From the NCBI GenBank assembly GCA_910584145.1, contig CAJTXX010000006.1, positions 1 to 64,000 of the forward strand: a stretch of DNA of 64,000 nt, read 5' to 3'. This document shows positions 31,891-43,200 of this stretch, piece by piece; positions within the stretch are counted from its first letter, which is position 1; the number at the start of each line of letters is the position of its first letter. The notes beneath the pieces are model-generated. The model made no database searches and was not told the origin of the DNA. It saw only the letters and a program-made list of their open reading frames with translations. A program made the translations under genes and the position numbers. This DNA is from an uncultured Eggerthellaceae bacterium. Lineage in GTDB: Bacteria > Actinomycetota > Coriobacteriia > Coriobacteriales > Eggerthellaceae.

Positions 31891-34800
31891 ATGGGAAGCA
31901 TGGGGAAGTTGGCGAAGAGGGCGCGCACGCTGTTGGCAGCGGTGCTGGCGGCGGCCCTTGCGATGGCGCTCGTGCCGGGCACGGGTATGGCTGCGAGCGC
32001 GAGCGTCGAAGGGCCGGCCGCATTCGATGCGCGCACCGGGCAGCAGACCACGAGCGTGTACGTGAAGGCGCGCACCGAGCTGTTCGACATAGCCGACCAT
32101 ACGAAGGTGGCGACCGAGGCCGATCTGGGCGCGGGCATCTGGGTGCAGGTGGCCAATGGCGCTGCGCCGTTCACGCCCAGCTGGCATAGCGTGCAGGTGG
32201 ATGACGACGGCAACGCCATCGCGGGCACGGAGCGCGAGTGGGGTGCGGGCGAGCCTGCGGGTGCCGATGCGAGCGTGCTCTACCTGAAGCCCGCAGCGGC
32301 GCAGTTGCAGGCCGATTCCACCTACCACTTCTGGTGCGAGGTGACCGATTCGTCGCAGCCGCCGCTCACGGCCAGCAACGAGGATGACCCCATCGTGGTG
32401 CTGAACGCGAAGGGCTACGGGCCGAACCCGAAGGAATGGTTCGACTACGCAGAGGGCAGCGAACCGAAGCCCGATCACTGGACCTGGCGCGTGGAGGGCG
32501 GCATGGTGGATGATGCCGGGCAGCCGAATGGCGTGGACGGCAAGATAGCGAACCCCACCATCTTGTCCGGCAGCGTGCTGGGTGAAGGTGTGGCTGCCGA
32601 TCGCTTCGCCGATGCGGCTGCTGCGGCCGACCGGCGCGTCGATGTCGCTTACAACCTCGCGTTGACGAATGCTCCTGCCGGCAAGGATGCCTTCGTGGGC
32701 ACGCTGCTCGTGAAGCTGGATGTTACCGATCTGCTGGCGGGTGAGGGCGCACCGTCGCCCGACGAGCTGGGCTTGCTGTGGCTGAACCCCTATGAGCCGG
32801 GTGGCGTCCTGGTGCCCATCACCGCTGCTGCTCCCTACCAGATGGCCATATCGACAGAAGACGGCCGCACTATCGTGTCGTTCCGGTTCCCGGCTGGCAG
32901 CGCTGGGCAGTCGGGCAGTTTCGGGTCGTTCGCGGTGACCTCTCCGGTGCCTCCGGAGCAGATGTGCACCGTGTCCATCAGCACGACGGGTGCCGGGTAT
33001 GTGGACCCCTACGGCATCATCGAGCGCCCGCGCGGCTCGCAGCCGCAAATACGGCTGTACCCTGAGTTCGGCAACGAAGCTGAGGTGGTGGCGCTCGGTG
33101 CTTCCGGCGAGGAGGTGGCAGCGCCTGGCACGCTGGCAGGCGACACCTTCACGCTCGACCCGCTCAGCGGCGATGTTGCTCTGCGCGTGAAGTTCACGCC
33201 GGTGGAGGTGCCCGACCCGGGCACCGAGGAGGCGTGGCGCACGTTGAAGCTCGTCGTGGGCGCGGCAGATGCCGATAGAGCGAGCTATGTGTATGTGGTG
33301 GGTGACGAAGGCTCGAAGGTGGCGGCGGGCGAGGAGAAGGCGGGCATCCGGGTGGATGCGTCTGAGCCTGTGACGCTGGGGTTCAACACCGCGCAGGGCT
33401 TCGCTGTCGGCACGGTGCGCATAGAGTACGCGCCGGATGACGTCATCGAGCTCACGTCGATCGAGGGCGCCTACAAGGAGCTGCCGGTGCTGCGGGCCGA
33501 TGCGACGGTGACCGTCTCTTACCGGACGGCCGTGACCGACCCGGCGGTGCGCTCCTACGAGACGAGCGCCGTCGCCATCCCCGCGCGGGCAGCGGATGCT
33601 GCGGCATCCTCGGCGACGGGCAGCGCCGATACTGCGGTCACGTTCTCGGCTGTGCCGAAGCTGGGTTGGCAGCTCACAGGCGCGCAGGTGGTGTACGTGC
33701 TGCATCCGCAGGGCGGTGCTGCTGAGGAGTTGCGCGGGCGCAGCTATGCGCCCGACGAGCTGGATGCGGGCTCGCTCACTCTGTATGGCATAACCGCCGA
33801 GACGCGCGTGGAGTTCTCGTTCGACAAGATCGAGAAGAGCGTCTTCTTCCCCGATGCTGCCGGCATCCCTGGTGTGGCGCAGATATCGATGGAGGGCACG
33901 CGCTGGCTCGATATCGACTCCGATCTGGTCTTCACCATAACGCTCGAGGCGGGCTATACCATGCCGCCGTCGGGGCTGATGCTGATCGGGTCTGAGGGCG
34001 AAGGCGGTCTGGGGTGGCAGGGCTCGCCGGTGCAGAACGCCGACGGGACGACTACGTACCAGGTGCGCATCACGTTCGCCGATGTAGCCGACCTGGGCGA
34101 TGGCGCGAAGCTGTCCATCATGCCGAAGCGCCAGCCCACCGGTGGGGACGGGGAAGAGGAGGGCCCGTTCACCGTGACCACGCACGCAGGTGCGGGCGGG
34201 CGCATCACGGCTCCGACCACGGAGGCTGCGGGGGCGACGGTGACCATCTGGTTCTTCCCCGACGAGGGCAAGGAGCTCGCGCGGGTGCTGATCGATGGCG
34301 TCAGCATAACCGACCCTGCGTTCGATATCAGCGAGGAGCTGTATGACCATACAGCTGATGAACGGCCGTTCATAACGCTGCGGGGACTCGCGGCCGACCA
34401 TCTGGTAGAGGCGGTGTTCGCTGATGGCCCTGCGGGCGAGAAGCCGCCGTCGGTGATCATAAAGCCTGATCCCGGCGATCTGCCGATCGACCCGGATGCC
34501 GATCCCGACCGGCCGACATATGGCGAAGGCGATTCGAATGTGGAGGGCGGCACACCGGTTTACAAGGGCGAGACGCAGAGCTTCACCTACGTGCCCAGGG
34601 CGGGCTGGGAGTTCGACGGCGTGAAGGTGGATGGTGAGTTCATCTACTTCGACGGCGCGCATCTGAAGGATGACCCTGCGTTCGCCGATCACGAGCTGTT
34701 CGCGTGGGATGAGCAGCGCAGCTGCTACGTGTTCAAGGGCTCCGAGGGCGAGACGGTGGAGTTCGACCCGGCTACCGGCACGTTGACCTTCCGCAATGTG

Positions 34801-35766
34801 CAGAGCGCGCATACGTATCTGTTCGTGGCCACGCCGGTGCTCGATGTGGTGGTGAATGTCGATGCGACTGGCGGTATCGTGCATGCTAATGGTGCTATTG
34901 ATGGCTCCACGAAATCGTTCACATGGAAGATGCGCAAGGGCCTGCCCATCTACATGATCCCCGACACCGCGCACAGTTATACGCTCGGGCAGGTGAGACT
35001 CGATGGGACGGTGGTGGCTGCGGAGGATATCCATACGGTGTCGGATGCCGATGTCTCTTCGCAGGGCACGCCTCCGCTGTCGGCTTTGGTGCGCGAGCTC
35101 ACGCAGGCCGAGCAGGCGCATGCGGCGGAACCGGTGGTGTACGCGTTCACCATCCCCAGCTCGTATCTGCGGGCGAAGCAGCCCGGTGAGACGGTGAGCG
35201 TGACGGTGCCGTTCGTGAAGAACGGCGGCCCGAACGGTGGCGATGGCGACGGCTCAGGTAACGGTGATGGGAACGGTTCGGGTGGTGTGGCACCGGGTAT
35301 CTCGAACGGCTTCAACGGGGATGCTGTGGGAGATGGCAGCGCGCAGAATCCGGATGGCACGTTCACCATAACCGCAAAGGTGCGCAGCGGGCGTGGTGCG
35401 CTCGGCTGCGCGGGCGAGCAGCATGTGAGGCCCGGCGCCGATTGCACGGTGACGTTCAAACCTGCTGTGGGGTATCAGGTGGTGGCGCTGCATATCGATG
35501 GCACCCGCTATGCGTACACGAACCGCACGTTCACGTTCCGCAACGTGCGGGCGGGACATACGGTGCAGGCCGAGTTCGCCGTCGTCGGTTACGCGGGTGA
35601 TAACAGCACCATGCAGCGCGCGGTGAAGACGCTGCAAGCGCTCGCGCAGACAGGCGATCTGAACGCGCCGGCTGCGACGGCGCTGCTGGCGGTGGCATCC
35701 GGTGCGATGGGCGTGGCAGCCTTGGTGTGGAGCCGCCGCCGCGAGGAGGATGATCGCACTGCATAG
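31891..35766 (+). CDS. LAQTG-anchored large surface protein (cassette 2, L2)
   Basis: The protein has 1291 residues. The ATG lies behind AGCAAAGGGAG. The signal peptide runs MGSMGKLAKRARTLLAAVLA to about residue 35. The N-terminal third matches L1 and L3 (for example SFGSFAVTS), then several divergent InlB-like repeats follow. A short Gly/Asp/Asn-rich linker (around 35224-35290) precedes a final repeat with GYQVVALHIDG. The C-terminus is LQALAQTGDL, a hydrophobic helix and SRRREEDDRTA, a class E-type sorting signal. L2 is longer than L1 by about 440 residues, mainly extra repeats. Fixed N- and C-termini with variable middles suggest that the ends interact with the conserved cassette partners. 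Confidence 0.85.
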   Translation: MGSMGKLAKRARTLLAAVLAAALAMALVPGTGMAASASVEGPAAFDARTGQQTTSVYVKARTELFDIADHTKVATEADLGAGIWVQVANGAAPFTPSWHSVQVDDDGNAIAGTEREWGAGEPAGADASVLYLKPAAAQLQADSTYHFWCEVTDSSQPPLTASNEDDPIVVLNAKGYGPNPKEWFDYAEGSEPKPDHWTWRVEGGMVDDAGQPNGVDGKIANPTILSGSVLGEGVAADRFADAAAAADRRVDVAYNLALTNAPAGKDAFVGTLLVKLDVTDLLAGEGAPSPDELGLLWLNPYEPGGVLVPITAAAPYQMAISTEDGRTIVSFRFPAGSAGQSGSFGSFAVTSPVPPEQMCTVSISTTGAGYVDPYGIIERPRGSQPQIRLYPEFGNEAEVVALGASGEEVAAPGTLAGDTFTLDPLSGDVALRVKFTPVEVPDPGTEEAWRTLKLVVGAADADRASYVYVVGDEGSKVAAGEEKAGIRVDASEPVTLGFNTAQGFAVGTVRIEYAPDDVIELTSIEGAYKELPVLRADATVTVSYRTAVTDPAVRSYETSAVAIPARAADAAASSATGSADTAVTFSAVPKLGWQLTGAQVVYVLHPQGGAAEELRGRSYAPDELDAGSLTLYGITAETRVEFSFDKIEKSVFFPDAAGIPGVAQISMEGTRWLDIDSDLVFTITLEAGYTMPPSGLMLIGSEGEGGLGWQGSPVQNADGTTTYQVRITFADVADLGDGAKLSIMPKRQPTGGDGEEEGPFTVTTHAGAGGRITAPTTEAAGATVTIWFFPDEGKELARVLIDGVSITDPAFDISEELYDHTADERPFITLRGLAADHLVEAVFADGPAGEKPPSVIIKPDPGDLPIDPDADPDRPTYGEGDSNVEGGTPVYKGETQSFTYVPRAGWEFDGVKVDGEFIYFDGAHLKDDPAFADHELFAWDEQRSCYVFKGSEGETVEFDPATGTLTFRNVQSAHTYLFVATPVLDVVVNVDATGGIVHANGAIDGSTKSFTWKMRKGLPIYMIPDTAHSYTLGQVRLDGTVVAAEDIHTVSDADVSSQGTPPLSALVRELTQAEQAHAAEPVVYAFTIPSSYLRAKQPGETVSVTVPFVKNGGPNGGDGDGSGNGDGNGSGGVAPGISNGFNGDAVGDGSAQNPDGTFTITAKVRSGRGALGCAGEQHVRPGADCTVTFKPAVGYQVVALHIDGTRYAYTNRTFTFRNVRAGHTVQAEFAVVGYAGDNSTMQRAVKTLQALAQTGDLNAPAATALLAVASGAMGVAALVWSRRREEDDRTA

Positions 35767-36120
35767 AGCAGCCTCGCTACGATGACCCTGCTGGCTAGAC
35801 CGCCACGCCAACCGCGACAAGCGACACGACGGAACCCGGAGCGATACCTTCGGGTTCTGTTGCGTCGGCGGTGTTCTCGAGCGCTGCTCTGACGTGCAAG
35901 CTTTTGGTGAGGCTCGTGCTAGATTCTCGCAAGATCCGCAGTAGAGCCTTGCATGAGCGCGGAACGCGAAGGGGAAGGATGCGTGATCGATCCGCATCGC
36001 GCAAGGTGCTCAAAACGAGGGTGATCTGCTGTCGATCGATATCGCATCTAAGCCATCGGGGTGCAAGATGGGCTGGTTAGCATAGAGCGCAGCATCCGAA
36101 CAGCAGGAAGGCGGCGGTCG
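35767..36120. other. Gap between cassette 2 and the Rpn-like gene
   Basis: Apart from the terminator-like hairpin near its left end, I see no convincing gene in these 354 bases. The short frames present have no recognisable motif. An alternative start for the nuclease at 36061 would shorten the gap by 60 bases. Confidence 0.5.
35832..35857 (+). terminator. Probable terminator after cassette 2
   Basis: GAACCCGGAG and CTTCGGGTTC pair over 10 bp (one G-U) around CGATAC. Only a short U-poor tail (TGTTG) follows, so it may need Rho or be weak. Confidence 0.5.
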
Positions 36121-37029
36121 ATGGCAGAAGCAGTGCTCCCCGATGATCAGTATGGCCTGACGATACGCAATCAGTACATGTTCAATCGCGTCATGACCGA
36201 TGAGGACATCTGCAAGGATTTTCTCGAGCGGGTCCTCGGCAAGGAGATAGACAGCCTAGAATACAAGAACAAAGAGCAATCGTTCGAACCGAAGCTGGGC
36301 TCACGGGGCGTGCGCCTCGATCTGTTCGTCAAGGGGCAAGGCAAGATCTACGACATAGAGCTCCAAGTGCAGAGGAGAGGCGAGCTCGCCAAGCGATATC
36401 GCTATTATCAGGCGGCGATAGATACCGAGATGCTCGGCAAAGGAGATGAGTTCGACGAGCTGCCCGAGAGCTACATCATCTTCATCTGCGATCACGACCC
36501 GTTCGAATACGGCCTTCCCGTGTACACGATAGAGCAGGTCTGCCTTGAGGAGCCTGCGGTGAGCATCGCCGCTGAGACTCACTGGGTGGCGCTCAATTGC
36601 AGAGCCTACGACAGAGCGCCGAGCAAGCCGCTCGCAGACTTCATGGAGTACCTCTCCGATGGTAAGATAAACGAGGACGATCCGCTCGTTACCTCTATGG
36701 CGCAGGCTGTGGAAGAGGCTAATGGAGACAGAAGGTGGGTGGGCAAGGTGTTCTCGGTCAGCACGATGGGAGAGGACATGGAGCGCGAACTGCGCATCTG
36801 GCGTCGCATGGGCCTTAAAGAAGGGCGCAAAGAAGGGCGCAAAGAGGGGCATAAGGAAGGGCTTGAAGAGGGCCTTATCGCGGGTCGCGTAGAGGGACTG
36901 AAGGAAGCGGATGCTCGCTATAGCGCTCTGATCGAGAAGCTGTTCGCTGATGGGCGCATCGATGAGGTCCGCGAGGCCGCCGCCGATGCAGACCTCCGTC
37001 AGCGATTGTTCGAGGAATATGGTCTGTAG
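36121..37029 (+). CDS. PD-(D/E)XK nuclease, Rpn/transposase-like family
   Basis: The protein has 302 residues; the ATG at 36121 behind GGAAGG is preferred to an in-frame start 20 codons upstream. The N-terminal domain has RNQYMFNRVM, then LGSRGVRLDLFVKGQGKIYD and IELQVQ, which gives the Asp and Glu-x-Gln of the PD-(D/E)XK core seen in recombination-promoting nucleases (RpnA-E) and the PDDEXK_2 family. The C-terminal part holds the family's characteristic KEGRKEG repeats (around residues 240-262). Members nick DNA and promote RecA-independent recombination (known for E. coli Rpn). Its place exactly between cassettes 2 and 3 invites a role in cassette shuffling, but it may be unrelated. No inverted repeats flanking it were noticed. 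Confidence 0.85.
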   Translation: MAEAVLPDDQYGLTIRNQYMFNRVMTDEDICKDFLERVLGKEIDSLEYKNKEQSFEPKLGSRGVRLDLFVKGQGKIYDIELQVQRRGELAKRYRYYQAAIDTEMLGKGDEFDELPESYIIFICDHDPFEYGLPVYTIEQVCLEEPAVSIAAETHWVALNCRAYDRAPSKPLADFMEYLSDGKINEDDPLVTSMAQAVEEANGDRRWVGKVFSVSTMGEDMERELRIWRRMGLKEGRKEGRKEGHKEGLEEGLIAGRVEGLKEADARYSALIEKLFADGRIDEVREAAADADLRQRLFEEYGL

Positions 37030-37124
37030 GGCTTGCGTGGCCTTTGGCTGATCGTAAAGAATAGGGTTCTCACCTCGGCATTCGTATGCTTGCGCTGTTC
37101 GGTCGGCGCGTATCTCCTGGGATC

Positions 37125-37213
37125 GGGATTTTTTGATGAATCTGTGAAGAGGGTTGTCTTTTTTGTTTTCTGGGTGTTAGGGTTGCGGCGTCAGAGATGA
37201 CATCGGGAAAACA
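37125..37213 (+). promoter_or_regulatory. Conserved promoter region of cassette 3
   Basis: Nearly the same sequence as 20878-20964. The candidate promoter is TTGTCT (37154-37159), 18 bp, TAGGGT (37178-37183), with the invariant GATGAATCTGTGAAGAGGG upstream. Confidence 0.65.
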
Positions 37214-37218
37214 GAATT

Positions 37219-37257
37219 GGAGCCTCCGGGCTCCGGAAAAGCAAGGGACGGCTTTTC
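37219..37257 (+). promoter_or_regulatory. Two-hairpin leader with RBS in loop, F3
   Basis: GGAGCC/GGCTCC (loop TCCG) is followed by GAAAAGC (37236-37242) and GCTTTTC (37251-37257), a 7-bp stem ending at the ATG. The loop AAGGGACG holds the ribosome-binding site. Compared with F2 the stem has gained one A-T pair on both sides, which is covariation. Confidence 0.65.
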
Positions 37258-40200
37258 ATGAAAACGAAGAAGATGACCCTAGGGGGTCGTGCGCTCTGCG
37301 CTGCTTTGGCGCTGGCGCTCACCGCTGGGCTGGTGCCTGGCGAGGGACTCATGGCAACCGCATACGCTGCGCCGGAGGGCGCTGCCGAACAGGATGCGCT
37401 GCAGGTGCATTCCGAGGACGTTGCGCTCGACCAGCTCGACGCCTCAGCAGAGGTCGCCGAGGAGCCGACGACCGATAGCGGAGCATCTGCGCCATCTGAG
37501 GCTCCGGCAGCGGGCGACGGCGATGGGGCTCCCGCGACGGCAGACGATGCCGCGGCGGATGCGGTCGCGCCGAAGCCGACAGTCGATCCTGAGGATATGC
37601 TGAGCATCCAGGTGAGCGTCGGCCGGGCTGAAGGCGCTGCTGGCGCCGCGATAGCCTATGGCGGCCTGGCATATGCCCTGAACGAGGACGGCGCCAGCGT
37701 CTCGCTCATCGGATGGACCGGCGCAGCCCCGAAAGGCGCGCTCGTCATACCGGCTCAGGTGAACGTGGGCCAGACCGAGTATCCGGTTACCGCTATCGCC
37801 GGCATCGCCGATGCGGCGAGCGCCGAGCCGGCGCCGGGCGTCACTGCGGTGAGCATCCCTGCGAGCGTCGAGCGCGTCGATGCAACGTTCTTCCAGCTAT
37901 TCCCGAACGCTGCTGCCCTGACCGTGGACGCAGCGAATCCGGTTCTCCAAAGCTATAACGGCATGCTCTTCGATGAAGGGCTGACACGCCTTCTCCTCGT
38001 TCCGGAGGGGATGGAAGGTGCCGCCGTGCTCCCTGTTTCGATGGCGTCTGTCCCTGCTTGCGCATTTACCCGTTGCACCAAGCTCTCAGCCATCGAAGTT
38101 CCCGCGGGGGGCACGAGCGGCCGTTCTTTCTCCACCGAGAACGGTATCCTCTATACGGCTGACAAGGCCACCTTGCTGGCGGCGCCGGCAGGGCTGGGCG
38201 CCAGCGCGTCCATCGCAGCGGAATGTACGGCTATCGCTGCGGGCGCGTTCTGGGGCAATGAAGGCCTGGAGACGATCGTCAGCAGCGCTGGCATCGTCGA
38301 GATAACGAGCGGTGGTGCTAGCGCGGGTGCAGCATCTGCTGAGGGCGGCGCCGATGCCGCCGCAGCTCCGGTGCCCGCGTTCAACGATGCGACCATCAGC
38401 AATGCGACGGTCTTCGCTTCCGAGCGCGCCGCATGGGAAGCTGCCGGTTTCACCCGCTTTGCCGAGGCGCCCGAGCCGGGTGCGGCGATAACGCCGGCTG
38501 AGGGCAGCGGATTCGCGTTCGAGCTGCTGGACAGCATGACGCTCGCCGTGCGCTGGCATGGCGGCGACCCGGCGCCGGCGGCGCTCGACATACCCGCGTA
38601 CGGCATCATAGATGGCGTGCGCTATGCGGTCAGCACCATCGCTGAGAACGGCTTCGCGGGTCAGGAGGGCATCGCGGTGGTCGACATGCCGGCGAGCATC
38701 ACAGCTATCGGCGCCGGCGCCTTCGAGGGCTGCGCGAACCTGCGGACGGTGCACCTCTCGGATGCCATCACCGCGCTTGAGGCCCGCACGTTCGCGGGCA
38801 CGGCGCTGTGCTCTGTCGTGCTGCCCGCCAGCTTGCAGGCGGTGGCCCCCGAGGCCCTTGCGGGTCTGGCTGGAACCACCATCGTCGCGCGCACCGAGGT
38901 GGCCGAGGTGTCGAGTCAGGCGCTCGGCGACAGCTCCGATATCAGCATCTACGCGCCTCTATCGCAGGCGGGCAGCTCGGCGTGGCCTGCTGGCCTTCCC
39001 GCTGCGGGCAATCACGTGCTGCTCTTCGGCGTGGAGCTGGCGAGCCGCACGCTCACCCTGGAGCAAGGCCAGAGCGCGAACCTGTACGAGGATGGCATGC
39101 TGGCCGCTCCCGGCAGCATCGAGGTGGGCTACACCTACAAGGCCAACCCCGTGAGCGTGGCCGACGATGGCACGATCACCGCCAAGATGCCCGGGAATGC
39201 GAGCGTGGGCGTCAATCTGTCTCTCACGGTGGAAGAAACGGTGGTGAATGCCATCCGCAGCGAGGAGGCGACGCTCGAGCAAGCGTCTTTCACCACCGCG
39301 AGCGCTGATGCGGCCGCACCGGGGTCCCTCCAGACGATACAGCATACGGTGATGCTAGCATCGGCTGCCGTGCCGGTGTCGACGCTGGCAGCCGCAGCGA
39401 GCGATGCGTCGCCGCGCGCCACCACCTACATCCGCAATATGAAGGCGTATGGCGACGTCAATATCTGGCGCCAGACCGGCACCGATGGTGCATCGTATGG
39501 CGCTGCGGAGGAGCAGGGCAAGAACGGCTATGTCCCGTACCTCCAAGTGCAAAAGATCACCTTCAGCGGGGGAAGCGTCGTGCTGGAAGGGCTGTATGCT
39601 CCGCCCGAAACCTCGACCTCATCGGGCGCGAAGCGGTATTACAAGCTCGGTGTCAATAAAAACTGCAACGGCGTGAGCAATGTATGGTATCGCCTTGGGG
39701 ATGGCATCGCGCAGTCCGTCAAGTCGGGGACAAGCGCTACGGTTACTGGAGCGACCGATATCAAGCTCTACCTGAACTACACAGCTGCTGGGGCCGGGGT
39801 GTCCCCTTTGAACAACACCAAGGTGTATGGCGGCTCCAATCGCCTTTATCGTAGTGGAGATCGCGGTCTCGGCTTCGGCGCGAAGGGCGAGCTGCAAACA
39901 GCGAGCGCCGCATCGGCTTATGTCCCTTTCCTTAAAGTGATGAAGATCGAGTTCAGGTCGGGTAGCGTCTTCCTCGAAGGTTACTACACTTCGTCGGACT
40001 CGCCCAAAGGCGAACGGCGTGTCTATAAGCTCGGCGCGGATGAAGCGTGCGTCGGCATCAAGACGGCTTGGTATCGCATCGGTAATGGGGTCTGGCGGTC
40101 GATCGCATCCGGTGGCGTGGTCGATACGGCGGGCGCCACGAGCATATCGCTCTATCTCAACTGGACGAATGTTGAAGCGGGTGTCAGCAATACTAAGCGC

Positions 40201-43200
40201 AACGCGAACTTCCGCAGCGGCACGGGGGTGTTATATCGCGCTATAGATGCTGGGAGCGGGGGTGTGAATCCTCCGAGCAGCGAGAAGCAAACCGCTACAG
40301 AAAAGACGCCTTATACGCCGTATATACAAACGACACGCCTCTCATTTACGGCAGGAAGCGTTTTTGCGGAAGGGTTCTACGCCCCACTGTCCGGAGGGGC
40401 TTCGGATGCTGCTGAGCTCGGGCGGATGCGCACTTACCAGATCGGCACGAATACCGCGGCTGCTGGTGTCACCAGCGTCTACTACACCATCGGCGATGGG
40501 CCTGTTCTGCGGTTGGGCTCGGGCGCATCAGTCGATCTGACGGGCAAGGCTGATGTGAAGGTGTATGTGAACTGGGCCGCCTCAGCCGTCGGCGTGCAGC
40601 CCAAGAAGAACCTCTACGGCTATGCAGGTGGCGGGCGGCTGTTCCGCATAACCGATGCTGATGACGGGCATGCGGTCTCACGTGGTGAATGGCAGAATGC
40701 CTCGCTCAAGAGCGCGTATTACCCGAACCTCTGCGTCAACCGCATAAGCTTCAGCGCAGGGAGCGTGTACATCAGCGGGTTCTATGCCGAAGCTGGCAAC
40801 GAGACCGGAGAGCTGCGCGTATGGAAGCTGGGCATGAACGAGTCGTGCGCAGGGGTGAACAACGTATGGTACAGCGTAGATGATGGTCTCTTACAGCCTA
40901 TAAAGCAGGGAGCATCGGTTGCCGTTTCAGGTCAGGTGAAGCTTTATCTCGACTGGATGGTAGTTGATGCAGGCCAGATGGCAGAGATGAACCTGAAGGT
41001 CTATGCGGGCGGTGGAAAGCTCCACCGCGTGACGAATTGGAAGGACGGTTTCGCAGCTGAGTCTACCGAGGTGCAGACGGCTACCAAGGATAAACCGTAT
41101 AGGCCGTATCTGAGCGTGTCCCGTTTGTTCTTCAAAGACGGCAGCGTGTTCCTCGAGGGATTCTATGCGCAGCCTTCTGGCGATGGTGCCTCGGAGAACG
41201 GCAAGCTCGTGGAGTACAAGCTCGGCCTGACCACCGCATGCGCAGGGGTGAGCCGCCTGATGTATCGCATCGAGGGCGGCGACATGATGACGCTCGCACG
41301 CGGCAATGCGCTCGATGTGGGTGGTCGCCAGATAGAGCTCTTCCTCGACTGGTCGCGCGACGATGCCGGCGTTGCCGCCGAGCGCAATATGACGATCAAC
41401 TGCGGAGACGACCTGTGGCGCAGCATAGATACGGGTACCGGTTCAGGATTCGGCAGCCTAGAGCAGCAGCGGTCCATCGGCTATGTCCCTTTCCTCCAGG
41501 TGGTGCGCGCATCATACGTCTCCGGGAGCATCTTCCTCGAGGGATATCTGATCGAGGAGGGCAACGACGGCGATGGCCAGCTGCGCATCTATAAGATCGG
41601 CGTCAACGAAGCATGCGACGGCGTGACGCACGCATGGTATCGCACCGAGGGCGGCATCGTGCGGGCGCTCGCGCCTGGGTCGCATATAAGCCTCTCCGGG
41701 GAGAAGGTGACGCTGTACCTGAATTGGAAGAGCGACGACGAAGGGGTGTCGAGCACCAAGAACATCTCGATCTATTCCAGCACAGGGAAGATCATCCGCC
41801 GCTACAGCAACGGAGGCGATTGGCTGGCTCCCAGCCCTGAGTACGATGCGACCGCTGATCGCCGTTATCGGCCTGATATCCATGCGACCAAAGTGGTGCT
41901 CGGTAGCGATGGCGCGCTCCAGGTCGAGGGATTCCATCATATAGATTCGATCATGATGGCCTATCAGATCGGCGTGAAGGCGACCTTCGACGGCATCACC
42001 ACCGTGAAGTATCGGCTGGGGGAGACAGGCGAGCTCAAGACGCTGCAACCTGGCGTGCTGCTCGATATCGCCGCGTGCGATGACGCGCGCCTCTACCTGG
42101 GTTTCACGGCCGACTCGTTCACGGTGAGCCTCGATGCTAATGGCGGCGAGCTGGCGGCAGGCACTATCACGCCGCAAGCGGTTGAGCTTGGCTTTCCCGT
42201 GGTCGTTGCGGGCGTGCCGGTGCGCGAGGGCTTCACCTTCGCCGGTTGGGCTACCGATAAGGCGGGCGCTTCCAAATACGACCCGGCGCTGCCGGTGCTC
42301 TCCGACCTGACGCTGTACGCGCAGTGGATACATGGCGACTATTACGAGGTGCGCTTCTATGCGTTCACTGACGATGCCTCGGGTGACGCGTCTGGCGCGG
42401 GCAAGCTCGATGTGTTCAGGGACAACGAAGGCATAACGGCCGATTACGCGGGCCTCTCCTTCGAATCGAAGGTGACGATGCCGCGCCAGCACGCATCGAA
42501 TGCCAGCCTGCCCTCAACGCCATACGTGACCGAGGCAGCGTTCGGGCACCACATGAGCGACTGGAGCGCCTCTGCTGCGGGGATATCCCCCGATGCCACG
42601 TTCCTCTCTGGTAGCGAGTATGCGGTATCCGACCTTGTGCCCTACATCGTCGATACCACGGCGGCGGGCACGGTGGACGATCCGTTCGTGATCGACCTGT
42701 ACGCCGGCTGGGTGCTCGATATCAGCATGGATATGCCCACCGATGAGGCTATAGACGTGAAGATGGACGGCCTTGCGAACGAGGGGCAGGCCGAGTCGGA
42801 GCTGGCCATCGTATCGAACACGCCAGCCGAGATGAAGGTGGGCGCGAAGTCGGCCTTGCAGACCGGCACGCCGGCTTACGACGTGCTGCTGAACGGCAGC
42901 GAGGAGCGCGCTACGGCGGCCGATATCGACGACAGCGTGCAGTTCTCGTTCGCAGCGAAGGGCTTCCCCGCGAATGGCAGCTCGGAGGTGGCGGTGGCGA
43001 GCGGCTGGGATATCGCCGCTGCGGATAGCGCCGCGAGCGAGCGCCTCGCTGGCAAGCTCGCCTTGACGCTGGGCGATGTCATCCATATGGACTGGGACGC
43101 CATCACCCATGCGGGGCCTGCTCGCTGGGAGAACCTGTCGACCATCACCTGGACGGCCGATCTGGCCGACCCCAGCCTGCGCACTGCGGTGCAGCTGCTG

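Noticed and set aside
31027..35121. Very long antisense open frame (1364 codons) opposite B2 and L2
   Set aside because: The + strand has signal peptide, conserved repeats, sorting signal and homologues in two other cassettes. The antisense product is His/Arg-rich with no motif, as expected from high-GC codon bias.
36121..37029. Rpn-like gene as a complete transposon
   Set aside because: No terminal inverted repeats or target duplications were found around it; the transposase label of the family is historical.
20967..37257. F leaders as a cyclic-di-GMP-I (GEMM) riboswitch
   Set aside because: There is a superficial resemblance (AAAGCAAGGGACG), but the GEMM core order and receptor motif are missing. 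Left as an unclassified element.
39526..42110. Possible CRISPR or DNA-level tandem repeat
   Set aside because: The repetition is at protein level with 105-130-residue units and diverged DNA; no short direct repeats with spacers.
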